Positions 52,858 to 62,692 of a stretch of DNA of 64,000 nt are shown here, piece after piece. The notes under the pieces were generated by a model. It was not told where the DNA came from. It did not search any database and saw only the letters and a list, made by a program, of their open reading frames with translations. Made by a program: the position numbers and the translations under genes. Origin of the DNA: Paludibacteraceae bacterium (GTDB lineage Bacteria > Bacteroidota > Bacteroidia > Bacteroidales > Paludibacteraceae); the NCBI GenBank assembly GCA_024401565.1, contig JAKSKU010000002.1, forward strand, positions 1 to 64,000. Direction: 5' to 3'. Within the stretch, counting starts at the first letter, position 1, and every line of letters starts with the position of its first letter.

Positions 52858-53370
52858 ATGGAAGTAATACCTTCATTTCAAGTAGATCACACTGGTCTAA
52901 AACCAGGAATATATATTTCACGTCAGGATTTTTCTGACAACGTGACTTTCACAACATACGATATCCGTATGACAGCTCCCAACCAGGAGCCTGCGATCGC
53001 TCCAGCCGCGATCCACACTATTGAGCATCTTGTCGCGACTTACCTTCGCAACCTTGATGGATGGAAGCAGAACATCATCTACTGGGGTCCTATGGGATGC
53101 CTTACTGGCAACTATCTGATCGTGAAAGGTGCGTACGACTGCCAGGTGATCCGTCAGCTTATGATTGACGCCATGCAGTTTGTTGTGGATTTCGACGATG
53201 TTGTGCCTGGCACTACGCCTGACGCTTGCGGAAACTATCTTCTTCACGACCTTCCTATGGCAAAGTGGGAAGCGAAGAGATATATCGGCAGATTGAAAAA
53301 TGAATTCTGCTGTGAATACAAGATGTTGGAAAGACAAGACGTCAACGGAAAAGCTTTCCACGACGCTTGA
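52858..53370 (+). CDS. luxS: S-ribosylhomocysteine lyase (AI-2 synthase) LuxS
   Basis: 170 residues. Metal site HTIEHLVATYLRN (HxxEH) and the third ligand Cys in DACGNYLLHDLP; the substrate region has YWGPMGCLTGNYLI. LuxS splits S-ribosylhomocysteine into homocysteine and DPD, the precursor of autoinducer-2. It needs a nucleosidase (Pfs) to make its substrate, and the next gene, 42 bp downstream, encodes a nucleoside-phosphorylase-like protein. Confident. Confidence 0.96.
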   Translation: MEVIPSFQVDHTGLKPGIYISRQDFSDNVTFTTYDIRMTAPNQEPAIAPAAIHTIEHLVATYLRNLDGWKQNIIYWGPMGCLTGNYLIVKGAYDCQVIRQLMIDAMQFVVDFDDVVPGTTPDACGNYLLHDLPMAKWEAKRYIGRLKNEFCCEYKMLERQDVNGKAFHDA

Positions 53371-53412
53371 TCGTCAATAAATCATACATTTAGCATTCCT
53401 AATTCAGAATAT

Positions 53413-54321
53413 ATGAAACTCCGCATCCTTATTCTTCCAAAATTCGATATCGGCAAACTCGGCAACGGTGTTTGCGGAGAAGGCGAACTGTTCTACAAAG
53501 AGTTTGTGGAAGGTGGAGAAGAATATGAGTTGACGGGCCTTTTCCCGGGAGAAAAACTTTATGTAAAAGACGGCATTGCCCTCACACTCACCCATGCAGG
53601 CAAAATCAACACAACGGCTACACTGATGGCTATTCTTTGTGACCCAAGATTTGATTGTTCCGACATGCAGACTCTTTCTGTAGGTTGTGCCGGCACCAAC
53701 TATGAATGCACCGCTATGGGTGACGTGATTCTGGCCAGTGCGTTTGCCGACTACGACCTGGGACACCACGTGATAGGCACAGACGGCCACCTGACTTGGT
53801 TTCCCGACAGCGGATTATGCGAATATGGCTGTGTCAAACCCAATGCGGAGAGAATCAACGACGTCTACAACAGCATCAAGGACATCAAACTGAACACAAC
53901 GGACAAAACCATCGCATTCATGACGCATTGCGCGGAGAGTTGCGAACGAGTTTATCCTCGCGTTTTAAAGGGGACATTCCTGACGTCTGACAACTATTGG
54001 AAAGGAGAAGACGGCCACCGTATAGCGAAAGAGATCACAAAATATTACGGATGTCCGGATGAATATCTCGTTTCAGACATGGAAGACGTCGCTGTAGCAA
54101 GAGTGTTGGAAAGATTCGGTCTGGCCGAACAGTTGATTGCCATACGCGTCTCTGTCAATCTAGACTGCTACATGAACGGAGCGACTCCAGAAAAGCTGTG
54201 GAGTGCAAACTGTTTTGAAGACAACATGTTGGAAGAGGAGAATGACGAAGGCGCCGATATTTTTGAAACAGCAATGCACAACCTGTTCACCGTTGGAAAA
54301 GAAATTATAAGACTAATGTAA
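53413..54321 (+). CDS. NUP-family (purine nucleoside permease-like) protein next to luxS
   Basis: 302 residues. Matches the NUP family by its start (LRILILPKFDIGKLGNG), GGEEYEL, TGLFPGEKLYVKDGIALTLTHAGKINTTATLMAIL, LSVGCAGTNYECTAMGDV and YDLGHHV. The family name says permease, but the pattern is that of a soluble nucleoside phosphorylase/nucleosidase fold and I see no membrane helices or signal peptide. Directly downstream of luxS, where a Pfs-type S-adenosylhomocysteine nucleosidase would be useful, so that activity is a reasonable inference. Ends in a strong terminator. Confidence 0.82.
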   Translation: MKLRILILPKFDIGKLGNGVCGEGELFYKEFVEGGEEYELTGLFPGEKLYVKDGIALTLTHAGKINTTATLMAILCDPRFDCSDMQTLSVGCAGTNYECTAMGDVILASAFADYDLGHHVIGTDGHLTWFPDSGLCEYGCVKPNAERINDVYNSIKDIKLNTTDKTIAFMTHCAESCERVYPRVLKGTFLTSDNYWKGEDGHRIAKEITKYYGCPDEYLVSDMEDVAVARVLERFGLAEQLIAIRVSVNLDCYMNGATPEKLWSANCFEDNMLEEENDEGADIFETAMHNLFTVGKEIIRLM

Positions 54322-54326
54322 ATCAT

Positions 54327-54365
54327 AAAGCGAGGAAGAATCCAAACAGATCCTTCCTCGCTTTT
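54327..54365 (+). terminator. Terminator of luxS-NUP
   Basis: AAAGCGAGGAAG (54327-54338) pairs with CTTCCTCGCTTT (54353-54364), then TT. Confidence 0.9.
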
Positions 54366-54385
54366 TATTCAATGATAACGTCACT

Positions 54386-54420
54386 CTAACCTCTAACCCC
54401 TAACCTTTAACCTTAACACT
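54386..54420. repeat. Heptanucleotide repeat across the stop codon of the PanE-like gene
   Basis: Units CTAACCT, CTAACCC, CTAACCT, TTAACCT, TAACACT. They encode the last residues (Ser-Val-Lys-Val-Lys-Gly) and the TAG stop at 54400-54402. Same unit type as at 11841. Confidence 0.82.
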
Positions 54421-55308
54421 CCTCAACCTCTTCTCAATCTCCTGCATCACAGGCATCTCTACACCTTTTGCCAAACCAAGTCTGAGCGGACGACTATAGA
54501 TAGCCTCCACCTCAAGACGTCGTCCGTGCTGATAATCAACATGCATGCTTGGGAAGTATGGTTTCATATTGAGTGTCATCTCGATCATCTCATCAGCAAA
54601 GGATTCGTCTACATCAGCTCCGTTGGCCTGGCCTGCCTTAATGATTTCCAGCATTGCCGGCTTAACATACAAATCCTTCTCTCTGCCAAGAAGTAGTTCC
54701 TCCGTATTCTTGCCAAACAACACCGACTGCCCATTGAAACCAGTGTTCCAAACCAATTTCTTCCATCTGGCAGTATTCAGATCGTCGGCATGAACAACTT
54801 CGATGCCAGCCTCTTCCATGTCGGCAATCATCGCGTCGAACTTATCGCATGGTTCATCACCAAGAAGAGCGAGTGTAAGTTTTCCATAGTCGTAATGGGA
54901 AATGTGAGCAGGCCCCGTCTTTTCGGAACAGATGAATGCCAATCCTCCACTAATACGAGCTTCAGGAAACTCGTCCTGCAACTCCTGCTCATAACCGATA
55001 CCGTTCTGTACCAGCACAATCAACGTGCCATCCTTCACTATCGGATCAAGCAACTCCGTAAGCAGATTATTCTGCAACGTCTTCAATCCCACAAGAATGA
55101 CATCCGCCTTTGGCATAGAAGCGGTGGAATTATAGGCGTTGACATGCTCTATCTCAAAATCACCATTGGGAGACGTGACCGTCAGCCCCCTGCTCCATGC
55201 TTCCTGATAATCTGAATGAAAAAGGAAATGGACATCAAAACCGGCATTAGCCAACATACCTCCGTAATATCCGCCAATGGCTCCCGTGCCAACTACAGCA
55301 TATCTCAT
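54400..55308 (-). CDS. 2-dehydropantoate 2-reductase-like protein (PanE/ApbA family)
   Basis: 302 residues. Rossmann start MRYAVVGTGAIGGYYGGMLA (GxGxxG), VLVQNGIGYEQEL, the conserved lysine in TARWKKLVWNTGFN, and the C-terminal helical domain with SMHVDYQHGRRLEVEAI. The family reduces ketopantoate with NADPH in pantothenate synthesis, but includes relatives with other substrates, and no other pan gene is nearby. Its start overlaps the stop of the lipoprotein gene by 4 nt, so it is the last gene of an rnr-lipoprotein-reductase operon. Confidence 0.87.
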   Translation of the reverse strand: MRYAVVGTGAIGGYYGGMLANAGFDVHFLFHSDYQEAWSRGLTVTSPNGDFEIEHVNAYNSTASMPKADVILVGLKTLQNNLLTELLDPIVKDGTLIVLVQNGIGYEQELQDEFPEARISGGLAFICSEKTGPAHISHYDYGKLTLALLGDEPCDKFDAMIADMEEAGIEVVHADDLNTARWKKLVWNTGFNGQSVLFGKNTEELLLGREKDLYVKPAMLEIIKAGQANGADVDESFADEMIEMTLNMKPYFPSMHVDYQHGRRLEVEAIYSRPLRLGLAKGVEMPVMQEIEKRLRSVKVKG

Positions 55309-56156
55309 TTTGAAAAATATTCGATTGTCCTGACTGTCATATAAGTTGGCTTTCCACCTTCAAACTCAGTGCTTGTCAACCAATTGTTATGCTCATCGTA
55401 AGTATACTTCCAAGTGTGAGGCATAAACGCGTCTCCTTCGGCATCCACACCAGTCTGAGACACGACGTTGCCCTTCTCATCATAAACGAAAGTGACAACC
55501 ATTGTGATATTGCCATCAGGCTCCTTCACAGTAAGCTTCTCAAGCATACCGTCGGAATTGAATTTTTCCTCACGCCAGTTGACCAAATCACCCTCACGTC
55601 CATAAATCTTTGTCACAGCAGGGTATCCACGCTTTGTCATCTTCTGCTCCAATGTCTGAAGCAACTCTCCCTTGAAATTATAATAGCGTGTATACTGCAT
55701 CTTGTTCTCATCGTCATACTCAATGCTCTTGCGACCAGAGATATTATCGTCGGCATTGAATTTCTCGATTCTGTCCAGACGGTTGCTTTTGTAGAAGAAC
55801 ATCGCCCTGTCCACAAGATTACCCTCTGAATCCAAGTTTTTCTCACACACTTTCTGTGTCCCATTGTATTCGTAGATCACGCTGCCGACATCATCGCCCG
55901 CACTTGTGATCAAACGCACAGTATCGAAATTTCCAGCCTTGTTGAAGACCATGTCACGGTCCCACTCTCCCTCGTCGCGGAAAGGATCACCCTGCACAAC
56001 ATCTCCAAAATTTTCAAGAGCGGTATACTTAAACTCTCTGACCTTACGTACGTCTCCCTTTAGGTTCAACTCATCAACATCCGTAGCCTGTTTTTCTCCA
56101 CAAGACGTAAGTCCCAAAAGAAAAGACGCAAAAGCATAAACAAATCTATTTTTCAT
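55305..56156 (-). CDS. Lipoprotein with YD-like repeats
   Basis: 283 residues. Lipobox LTSCGE at residues 16-21, so it should be lipidated at Cys19. The mature part consists of repeated beta-strand pairs with the pattern (V/I)-x-Y-(D/N)-x-x-x (YEYNGTQ, IEYDDENK, FVYDEKGNVVSQT, YTYDEHNNW), like RHS/YD-type wheels. Function unknown. It sits 4 bp after rnr and overlaps the reductase gene by 4 nt. Confidence 0.75.
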   Translation of the reverse strand: MKNRFVYAFASFLLGLTSCGEKQATDVDELNLKGDVRKVREFKYTALENFGDVVQGDPFRDEGEWDRDMVFNKAGNFDTVRLITSAGDDVGSVIYEYNGTQKVCEKNLDSEGNLVDRAMFFYKSNRLDRIEKFNADDNISGRKSIEYDDENKMQYTRYYNFKGELLQTLEQKMTKRGYPAVTKIYGREGDLVNWREEKFNSDGMLEKLTVKEPDGNITMVVTFVYDEKGNVVSQTGVDAEGDAFMPHTWKYTYDEHNNWLTSTEFEGGKPTYMTVRTIEYFSK

Positions 56157-56160
56157 CTTT

Positions 56161-58374
56161 TTATTTCTTCTCTACAAGTGCAAAATCAAGCTGTTTCTTA
56201 TCCAGATCAGCACGAGCAATCTTAACAACCACCTCATCACCAAGCTGGAACTTCTTGCCTTTTCTGCGACCAGTGATGCAGTAGTTCTTTTCATCGAACA
56301 CATAATAGTCGTCGTCAAGATCACGGATCGGAATCATACCCTCACACTTGTTCTGGTTAAGCTCAACGTAGATTCCCCACTCTGTCACACCAGAGATCAC
56401 ACCGTCGTAGATCTGACCAAGACGCTCCTTCATATACTCCACCTGCTTGTACTTGATAGATGCTCGCTCAGCGTTGGCAGCAAGCTGCTCCATCTTCGAG
56501 CTGTGGTCGCAAAGATCGTCGAACAATAGTTTGTCCGCGCTCTTTTCTCCCTTAGCGTAGCGATCAAGCAGACGGTGCACCATCATATCCGGATAACGAC
56601 GGATTGGCGATGTAAAGTGAGTATAGTAGTCGAATGAAAGTCCGTAGTGCCCGACGTTATCAGTAGAGTAGATAGCCTTTGCCATCGAACGTATAGTAAT
56701 TGTCTCTATCAAGTTCTGCTCACGTGTGCCCTGCACTTTGTCAAGCAAGTTGTTGATTGAAGTCGACACCTCCTTGTTCTTTCCTGTAGTGTTCAGTTTG
56801 TAGCCGAAGCGGGAGATGAACTGAGAAAGGTTGTTCAACTTTTCAGGATCCGGATTGTCGTGGATACGGTAGACGAATGTCTTAGGATTCTTCTGGCCAC
56901 CGATATGCTCAGCCACTGTTCTGTTGGCAAGAAGCATGAACTCCTCGATTAGCTTGTTGGCATCCTTGCTCTCCTTGAAGTAGACGTCGATAGGCTTGCC
57001 AGTCTCGTCGATTTCGAATCTCACCTCAGTGCGCTCGAATGCGATGGCACCCTCCTTGAATCTCTTCTCACGAAGCTGTTTAGCCAATCTGTCGAGAGTA
57101 AGGATCTCGTCCTTCATATCGCCCTGCTTAGTCTCTATCACGCTCTGAGCATCCTCGTATGTGAAGCGACGGTCGGATTTGATGACCGTGTGTACAATCT
57201 GATAGTTTAGGACCTTAGCGTTGTCGTCCATTTCGAACATCACAGAGTAGCAAAGTTTTTCCTCGTCTGGGCGAAGAGAACATACTTTATTACACAATCT
57301 CTCCGGAAGCATCGGTATAGTACGGTCGACAAGGTAGACGCTGGTAGCACGGCTGACAGCCTCCTGCTCGATGATATCGTCAAGATGGACGTAGTGAGTA
57401 ACGTCGGCAATATGGACACCGACCTCCCAGTTGCCATTATCCATCTTACGAATAGACAACGCGTCGTCGAAATCCTTGGCATCTTTAGGGTCGATAGTGA
57501 ATGTTGGCACTCCTCGGCAGTCAAGACGCTTAGCGATCTCCTCTGATGTGATTTCCTCCGAGATAGTGTCAGCGAAAGCCTCCACCTCAGCTGGATAGCT
57601 GTATGGCAAACCAAACTCACAAAGGATGGCGTGCATCTCAGCGTTGTTGTCGCCAGAGCTTCCAAGCACCACAATCACCTCACCTACAGGGTTTCTGCCT
57701 TTCTCTGCCCAGTCTATAATCTTGACTATAGCTTTATCACCGTCCTTCGCACCATTTAGTTTGTCTATTGGCACGAAGATATCGTTTCCAAGAATACGGT
57801 TGTCGACAAGCAAGAAAGCGTAATTCTCCTTGACGTTTAGTTTGCCGACGAAAGTGTCGCGCTCGCGTTTCAACACCTCAATGACCTCACCTTCCTGCTC
57901 TTTACCCTGTCGGCGAGCAAATAGGCGAACCTTCACTGTGTCACCCACAGCCGCCTTGTTAAGGTTACGGTCGCCGATGAAGATTTCATCCCCACCGTCT
58001 TCAGGCACAAGGATAGCACCGCCACCACGCTTTACAGTGATAGTACCAACAAGTGAGCCCATACGCGGATTCAAACGGTATTTTCCGATAGGTCCTTCGA
58101 TAAGGTATCCTGTCTCAGCAAACTCCTGAAGAACATCTATAATCTGCTGGCGAGCGCTCATGCCCTCATAGCCAAGAGTGGCAGCCACCTCTTTATAAGA
58201 GATTGGGTCGCCCTGGTATTCAGAGAAATATTTAGATATATCGTTGATTATCTCTTTCTTACGTACAGAAACGGCAGATTCACGATTTTTATCTCGGTTC
58301 TTATTATTCTTCTTCTGACGCATAGCATTTTTACCAATGCTGAATGCTTTATTTGATTTTTTTCCTTTTTTCAT
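56161..58374 (-). CDS. rnr: Ribonuclease R
   Basis: 737 residues. Very basic N-terminus, winged-helix segment (KEVAATLGYEGMSARQQII), cold-shock domains, RNB catalytic domain with TIDPKDAKDFDDALSI and the later conserved HFTSPIRRYPDMMVHRLL, and a C-terminal S1 domain (GVISGVTEWGIYVELNQN). A 3'-to-5' hydrolytic exoribonuclease that degrades structured RNA. First gene of a three-gene operon with its own promoter. Confidence 0.96.
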   Translation of the reverse strand: MKKGKKSNKAFSIGKNAMRQKKNNKNRDKNRESAVSVRKKEIINDISKYFSEYQGDPISYKEVAATLGYEGMSARQQIIDVLQEFAETGYLIEGPIGKYRLNPRMGSLVGTITVKRGGGAILVPEDGGDEIFIGDRNLNKAAVGDTVKVRLFARRQGKEQEGEVIEVLKRERDTFVGKLNVKENYAFLLVDNRILGNDIFVPIDKLNGAKDGDKAIVKIIDWAEKGRNPVGEVIVVLGSSGDNNAEMHAILCEFGLPYSYPAEVEAFADTISEEITSEEIAKRLDCRGVPTFTIDPKDAKDFDDALSIRKMDNGNWEVGVHIADVTHYVHLDDIIEQEAVSRATSVYLVDRTIPMLPERLCNKVCSLRPDEEKLCYSVMFEMDDNAKVLNYQIVHTVIKSDRRFTYEDAQSVIETKQGDMKDEILTLDRLAKQLREKRFKEGAIAFERTEVRFEIDETGKPIDVYFKESKDANKLIEEFMLLANRTVAEHIGGQKNPKTFVYRIHDNPDPEKLNNLSQFISRFGYKLNTTGKNKEVSTSINNLLDKVQGTREQNLIETITIRSMAKAIYSTDNVGHYGLSFDYYTHFTSPIRRYPDMMVHRLLDRYAKGEKSADKLLFDDLCDHSSKMEQLAANAERASIKYKQVEYMKERLGQIYDGVISGVTEWGIYVELNQNKCEGMIPIRDLDDDYYVFDEKNYCITGRRKGKKFQLGDEVVVKIARADLDKKQLDFALVEKK

Positions 58375-58396
58375 AAGCTATCAACTTTATTAATCT

Positions 58397-58404
58397 CAAA
58401 GATA
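58397..58404 (-). promoter_or_regulatory. -7 promoter element of rnr
   Basis: TATCTTTG on the minus strand, exact TAnnTTTG, 22 bp before the ATG. Confidence 0.7.
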
Positions 58405-58555
58405 AGAAATAAATCTGTAAAGAAAAACAAAACACTGATTACATTTTTATTACGCACATGATAACGGAGATCTTCTACCATGTGAACACTTTATTCACAC
58501 AACAGAGATAAAGGAGACAGAGATTACACAATGCGAAACGGTGAGCATTAAATAT

Positions 58556-58584
58556 AAAAAAGGAGCGGACAATTTGCCCGCTCC
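58556..58584 (-). terminator. Terminator of the T9SS cargo gene at 58644
   Basis: GGAGCGG (58562-58568) pairs with CCGCTCC (58578-58584), extended by CAA/TTG. On the minus strand TTTTTT follows. Confidence 0.88.
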
Positions 58585-58643
58585 TCATATTGAGAAATAT
58601 TTTACACATAACACGCACATCCGTGCGTATTTATGCGCTACAA

Positions 58644-60431
58644 TTACTTCTTGATGATCTGACCAGAAATAACACCGTTCTCTGTGCTAGCCTTAACGAT
58701 GTAAGCACCCTTAGCCAAAGAAGCAACGTTTACTGTGTTAGACTCAGATACAGCAACTAGGCTACCTGCAAGAGAGTAAACAGATACGCTCTTAACACCC
58801 TCATTTGTCACTGTGATAACATCTGAAGCTGGGTTAGGGTAGATTGAAACAGCACCCTTAGCAACTACGTTCTCAACACCTGTACCATAAGTGTAACCAA
58901 CAACGATTGGGCTCTCATACTTTACAGTTGACACCTCATAAGAGAAGCTGCTGCGCTTGAAATCTCTTGGCCACTTGTTATTATCACCTGTCAAAGTAAG
59001 ATCACCGAACATTGTAGAGATAACATCGTTAGGCTCAATACGGATAGTTACATAGTTGAACTCCTTAGCAACTGGAGTTGCGTCGATATCACCGTAAAGC
59101 ATTGCCATCAAAGTAGGGATTGTGTCAACCAAGTCAGAACCACCCTTCTCGAAAGAAGCTGTCCACTGAGTCCACTCAGTAGCCTCTTTTACCTCGTTCT
59201 GATCACCCTTCTCAAAACGGTATGAGATTGGAAGACCCTTAAGAGCAGACTTCTCACGGTAATCAGCATATGTATTCTTACCACCTGATGCACCACCATT
59301 GTGACCAAAACGGATAGCCATAGCGATCTTCTCCTTTACAACCTCAGGATCAACTGGGATACGGATCAAAACATTAGCTGTACTTCTCTCTGTAGCAGCA
59401 GTTGTCTGCAAGTAAGGAAGGAATCCGTACTCTACATCGTAGAAATCAACAGAACCCTGCTCACCCTTGTCGCAGTACATACGGTCCAAAGTCAATTTTG
59501 CACGAGCCTTCTTGTCTAGGTCAGAGATGATCTGAGCCTGACCGTACATCTCGCTTGGAGTTGTGATTGTAGCCATTTTAAGATCCTTGATCACTCCTGC
59601 TCCATCTTTACTATCAATATATGATCTCAAGTAACCGCTTGTTGCAGTTGCGTGGATTGTACCCTCACCTGCAAGAAGAGACATCTTGTCAGCATAGAAA
59701 GGCTTTGTTCCCTCTGAATAGAACTTCAAGTTCTTGATGTATCCGATAACCTCAGCCTCGTTCTCTGGGAAGAATGAGATGAACATACCCTTTACTAGGT
59801 TACCCTTTCCAGCCTGGTAAAGACCTTCTGGCATCAACTTGTGTGAGTATACATACTTCTTTACATTTCTAATTATACCCAAACCGTGGCAAGTTGAGTC
59901 TGACAATCCTGTCTTCTCATTGTACTTGAAGAAGTCACGCATACGGCAGTCGATAGAAACGTGAGCAATTCTATACTCAGTCTGCTTAGGGTTGTTGGCG
60001 AAAACAACAACTGAATCCTCTCCGGCTGCATTCTTTGTCTCGAATGACTCTCTTGTATCACCGATTAGGTCGAAATACAAAGCCTCACGCTTAGCTGAGT
60101 TTGCTGAGTTTAGAACTGTACCTTCTGGAATGAAGTACTCAACATCCATCATCCAAGTCTCATCCAAGTTTACAGTTACAGACTCGTCGAATGCAACATA
60201 ACCAGACTTGTATGGCTTCGCTGGGTTCTTGATCTTAACCATAGTCTCACCATTCTCAGCAGTTGCACCTGCAGTGATAACTACAGACTCATCCTCAGGA
60301 TCTGAAGATGGGTAGAATAGTGTTGAGTCACCAACGAACTTACCGTCCTTGATGATGTAAACCTCTTTTTCTGCCTGTGCAGCACAAACTAGAGAAAGAG
60401 CTGTTGAAGCAAGTAAAAATTTCTTTATCAT
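58644..60431 (-). CDS. Large secreted protein with T9SS type A sorting domain
   Basis: 595 residues from the ATG at 60431 (MIKKFLLASTALSLVCAAQA), which gives a clean signal peptide; the frame is open 16 codons further. The body is beta-rich and not recognised. The C-terminal 70 residues are a textbook T9SS type A domain: SIYPNPASDVITVTN, VYSLAGSLVAVSES, LAKGAYIVKA and GQIIKK. Expected on the cell surface or released. Codon choice looks highly biased, as in strongly expressed genes, which suggests an abundant surface protein. Own promoter and terminator. Confidence 0.85.
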   Translation of the reverse strand: MIKKFLLASTALSLVCAAQAEKEVYIIKDGKFVGDSTLFYPSSDPEDESVVITAGATAENGETMVKIKNPAKPYKSGYVAFDESVTVNLDETWMMDVEYFIPEGTVLNSANSAKREALYFDLIGDTRESFETKNAAGEDSVVVFANNPKQTEYRIAHVSIDCRMRDFFKYNEKTGLSDSTCHGLGIIRNVKKYVYSHKLMPEGLYQAGKGNLVKGMFISFFPENEAEVIGYIKNLKFYSEGTKPFYADKMSLLAGEGTIHATATSGYLRSYIDSKDGAGVIKDLKMATITTPSEMYGQAQIISDLDKKARAKLTLDRMYCDKGEQGSVDFYDVEYGFLPYLQTTAATERSTANVLIRIPVDPEVVKEKIAMAIRFGHNGGASGGKNTYADYREKSALKGLPISYRFEKGDQNEVKEATEWTQWTASFEKGGSDLVDTIPTLMAMLYGDIDATPVAKEFNYVTIRIEPNDVISTMFGDLTLTGDNNKWPRDFKRSSFSYEVSTVKYESPIVVGYTYGTGVENVVAKGAVSIYPNPASDVITVTNEGVKSVSVYSLAGSLVAVSESNTVNVASLAKGAYIVKASTENGVISGQIIKK

Positions 60432-60499
60432 ACTCTTACATTTAATTAATATTCCTAATAACCAAATCTCGTTACGCATATCTACTACACGAAACGATA

Positions 60500-60507
60500 C
60501 AAAAATA
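60500..60507 (-). promoter_or_regulatory. -7 promoter element of the T9SS cargo gene at 58644
   Basis: TATTTTTG on the minus strand, exact TAnnTTTG. The leader to the ATG at 60431 would be about 60 nt. Confidence 0.65.
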
Positions 60508-60607
60508 GTTTTAAAAAGCGAACTTACAATCTTTTCAACATAAGAAAAATGTTAAAATTCGCTTTTTAGGCAATTATCTATGTTGTTTTATATTACACAA
60601 CATGTTT

Positions 60608-62074
60608 TTACAGACTCCACTCGAATCCGTCTTTTGTGTCTTTTACTTTGAAGCCAAGACGAGCCAACTCATCACGGATTTTGTCGCTTGTTGCCCAATC
60701 TTTGTTTGCTTTCGACTGTTTTCTGATCTCAAGCAACAAGTCAACAGCTCCCTTGTACGCATCGTTTGCCGCTCCTGAGTTTTCCTCAACTCTCATTCCC
60801 AGCAACTCAATCAAATACAAATCGAACACCTCTTTCAACTCCTTCAAATCTGCCTCCGAGATCGTTGCCTTGCCGTCTGCCACTGTGTTGATGATACGTG
60901 TAGCGTCGTACAAATGAGAGATTACGATTGGTGTGTTCAAATCGTCGAGCATTGCCTCCTCACAAAGCTGACGGTAATTCTTCATCTCCATCGATGTCTC
61001 CTTAGACGGTGTTAGCTTCTGCAAACGTGCATAGCTCTCACACAATCTTGCGAATCCTTTCTCTGCCGCGATCAACGCCTCGTTGCTAAAGTCGACAGTG
61101 CTGCGGTAGTGTGCCTGCAGGATGAAGAAACGGATTGTCATCGGTGCGTAAGCCTGTGTAAGAAGTTTGTGGCTTCCTGTGAAGAACTCATCCAATGTGA
61201 TGAAGTTTCCAAGAGACTTGCCCATCTTCTGTCCGTTGATGGTGATCATATTATTATGCATCCAGTAGTGAACTGTCTCCTTGCCAAGAGCGGCTGTGCT
61301 CTGCGCGATCTCACACTCATGGTGTGGGAAGATCAAGTCCATACCACCTCCATGGATATCAAACTCCTCGCCTAGATACTTTGTACCCATTGCCGAGCAC
61401 TCCATGTGCCAACCTGGGAAACCGTCGCTCCATGGTGACGGCCAACGCATAATGTGTTCTGGCTGAGCCTTCTTCCACAATGCGAAGTCAAGAGCGCAGT
61501 GTTTTTCGCTCTGACCGTCAAGATCACGTGTAGTCTCAAGCAAATCCTCGATATTTCTACCAGACAGCTTGCCATAGCGGTGATCTTTATTGTATTTCTT
61601 CACATCAAAATAGATAGAGCCTTCGCTTTCGTATGCGTAACCAGCATCAAGAATCTTCTTCACGAAGTCGATCTGCTCAATGATGTGTCCAGACGCATGA
61701 GGCTCGATGCTTGGTGGCAAAACGCCAAGCTGCTCCATTGCCGAGTGGTAGCGGTTGAGATAATACTGCACAACCTCCATTGGTTCCTTCTGCTCAAGAC
61801 GAGCTTTCTTAGCAATTTTATCCTCACCCTCATCAGCATCGTGCTCCAAGTGGCCCACGTCTGTGATATTGCGGACGTAGCGCACCTTGTAGCCAAGATG
61901 AGTCAGGAATCTGTAAAGTATATCAAATGTGATTGCAGGACGAGCATGACCAAGATGGCCGTCGCCATAAACTGTTGGTCCGCATACGTACATTCCTACA
62001 TGAGGCTCGTGTAAAGGCTTAAACAACTGCTTTGTACGAGTCAGAGTGTTATATATTAATAATTTATGTTCCAT
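60608..62074 (-). CDS. cysS: Cysteinyl-tRNA synthetase
   Basis: 488 residues. Class I signature [15 protein letters not shown] (HIGH-type) and KMGKSLGN (KMSKS-type); zinc ligands in [17 protein letters not shown] and PHHECEIAQ. It charges tRNA-Cys. It begins 7 bp after the stop of the Lrp-family gene and is likely co-transcribed with it. Confidence 0.97.
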   Translation of the reverse strand: MEHKLLIYNTLTRTKQLFKPLHEPHVGMYVCGPTVYGDGHLGHARPAITFDILYRFLTHLGYKVRYVRNITDVGHLEHDADEGEDKIAKKARLEQKEPMEVVQYYLNRYHSAMEQLGVLPPSIEPHASGHIIEQIDFVKKILDAGYAYESEGSIYFDVKKYNKDHRYGKLSGRNIEDLLETTRDLDGQSEKHCALDFALWKKAQPEHIMRWPSPWSDGFPGWHMECSAMGTKYLGEEFDIHGGGMDLIFPHHECEIAQSTAALGKETVHYWMHNNMITINGQKMGKSLGNFITLDEFFTGSHKLLTQAYAPMTIRFFILQAHYRSTVDFSNEALIAAEKGFARLCESYARLQKLTPSKETSMEMKNYRQLCEEAMLDDLNTPIVISHLYDATRIINTVADGKATISEADLKELKEVFDLYLIELLGMRVEENSGAANDAYKGAVDLLLEIRKQSKANKDWATSDKIRDELARLGFKVKDTKDGFEWSL

Positions 62075-62081
62075 CTTGTTA

Positions 62082-62540
62082 TTATAGTGAAATAGGCACT
62101 TCTCTCTTGATACTCATATCCAACGAGATCAAAGTTTCAGTCGACATAACGCCTTTGATACTCTGGATTTTTCCGTTAAGAAGATCCATCAAATCTTCAT
62201 TATCTCTTGCATAAAGTTTAACCATCATTGTGTATGGTCCTGTTGTAAAGTGGCACTCTACAACCTCAGGGATTTTTTCCAATTCAGGCACAACTGTAGC
62301 ATACATAGAACCCTTTTCAAGCTTGATACCGATGTACGTACAAGTCTGGTAACCCAAAGTCTTAGGATTAACATGATAACCCGAACCTACAATAACTCCA
62401 GTATCAATAAGGCGCTGCACACGCTGGTGAATTGCGGCTCTCGACACCTCACAATCCTCAGCGATATCCTTGAACGGGATTCTGGCATTCTTAGTAATAA
62501 TATTAAGAATCTGCCTATCTAAGTCGTCGATTTTTTCCAT
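62082..62540 (-). CDS. Lrp/AsnC-family transcriptional regulator
   Basis: 152 residues. N-terminal helix-turn-helix ([39 protein letters not shown]) and C-terminal RAM ligand-binding domain ([21 protein letters not shown]). Such regulators respond to amino acids and often control their neighbours. Promoter box 28 bp upstream; cysS follows after 7 bp, which hints at a link to amino acid supply. Confidence 0.93.
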   Translation of the reverse strand: MEKIDDLDRQILNIITKNARIPFKDIAEDCEVSRAAIHQRVQRLIDTGVIVGSGYHVNPKTLGYQTCTYIGIKLEKGSMYATVVPELEKIPEVVECHFTTGPYTMMVKLYARDNEDLMDLLNGKIQSIKGVMSTETLISLDMSIKREVPISL

Positions 62541-62568
62541 TATTCAACTTTATCTTTTTCTGTTTTAA

Positions 62569-62576
62569 CAAATTTA
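62569..62576 (-). promoter_or_regulatory. -7 promoter element of the lrp-cysS operon
   Basis: TAAATTTG on the minus strand, exact TAnnTTTG. Confidence 0.65.
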
Positions 62577-62640
62577 GGTCAAAATTAGGCTTTTTCTTTC
62601 ACTTTTTCACAAAAACGGCGTCTTTTTTCACAAAAAGACA

Positions 62641-62669
62641 AAAAAAAGCGTTGTCCTTGCGAACAACGC
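62641..62669 (-). terminator. Terminator of rpsF-rpsR-rplI
   Basis: GCGTTGT (62648-62654) pairs with ACAACGC (62663-62669). On the minus strand seven Ts follow. Confidence 0.9.
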
Positions 62670-62692
62670 CTTTATTTTATCTGAGAGATAAA

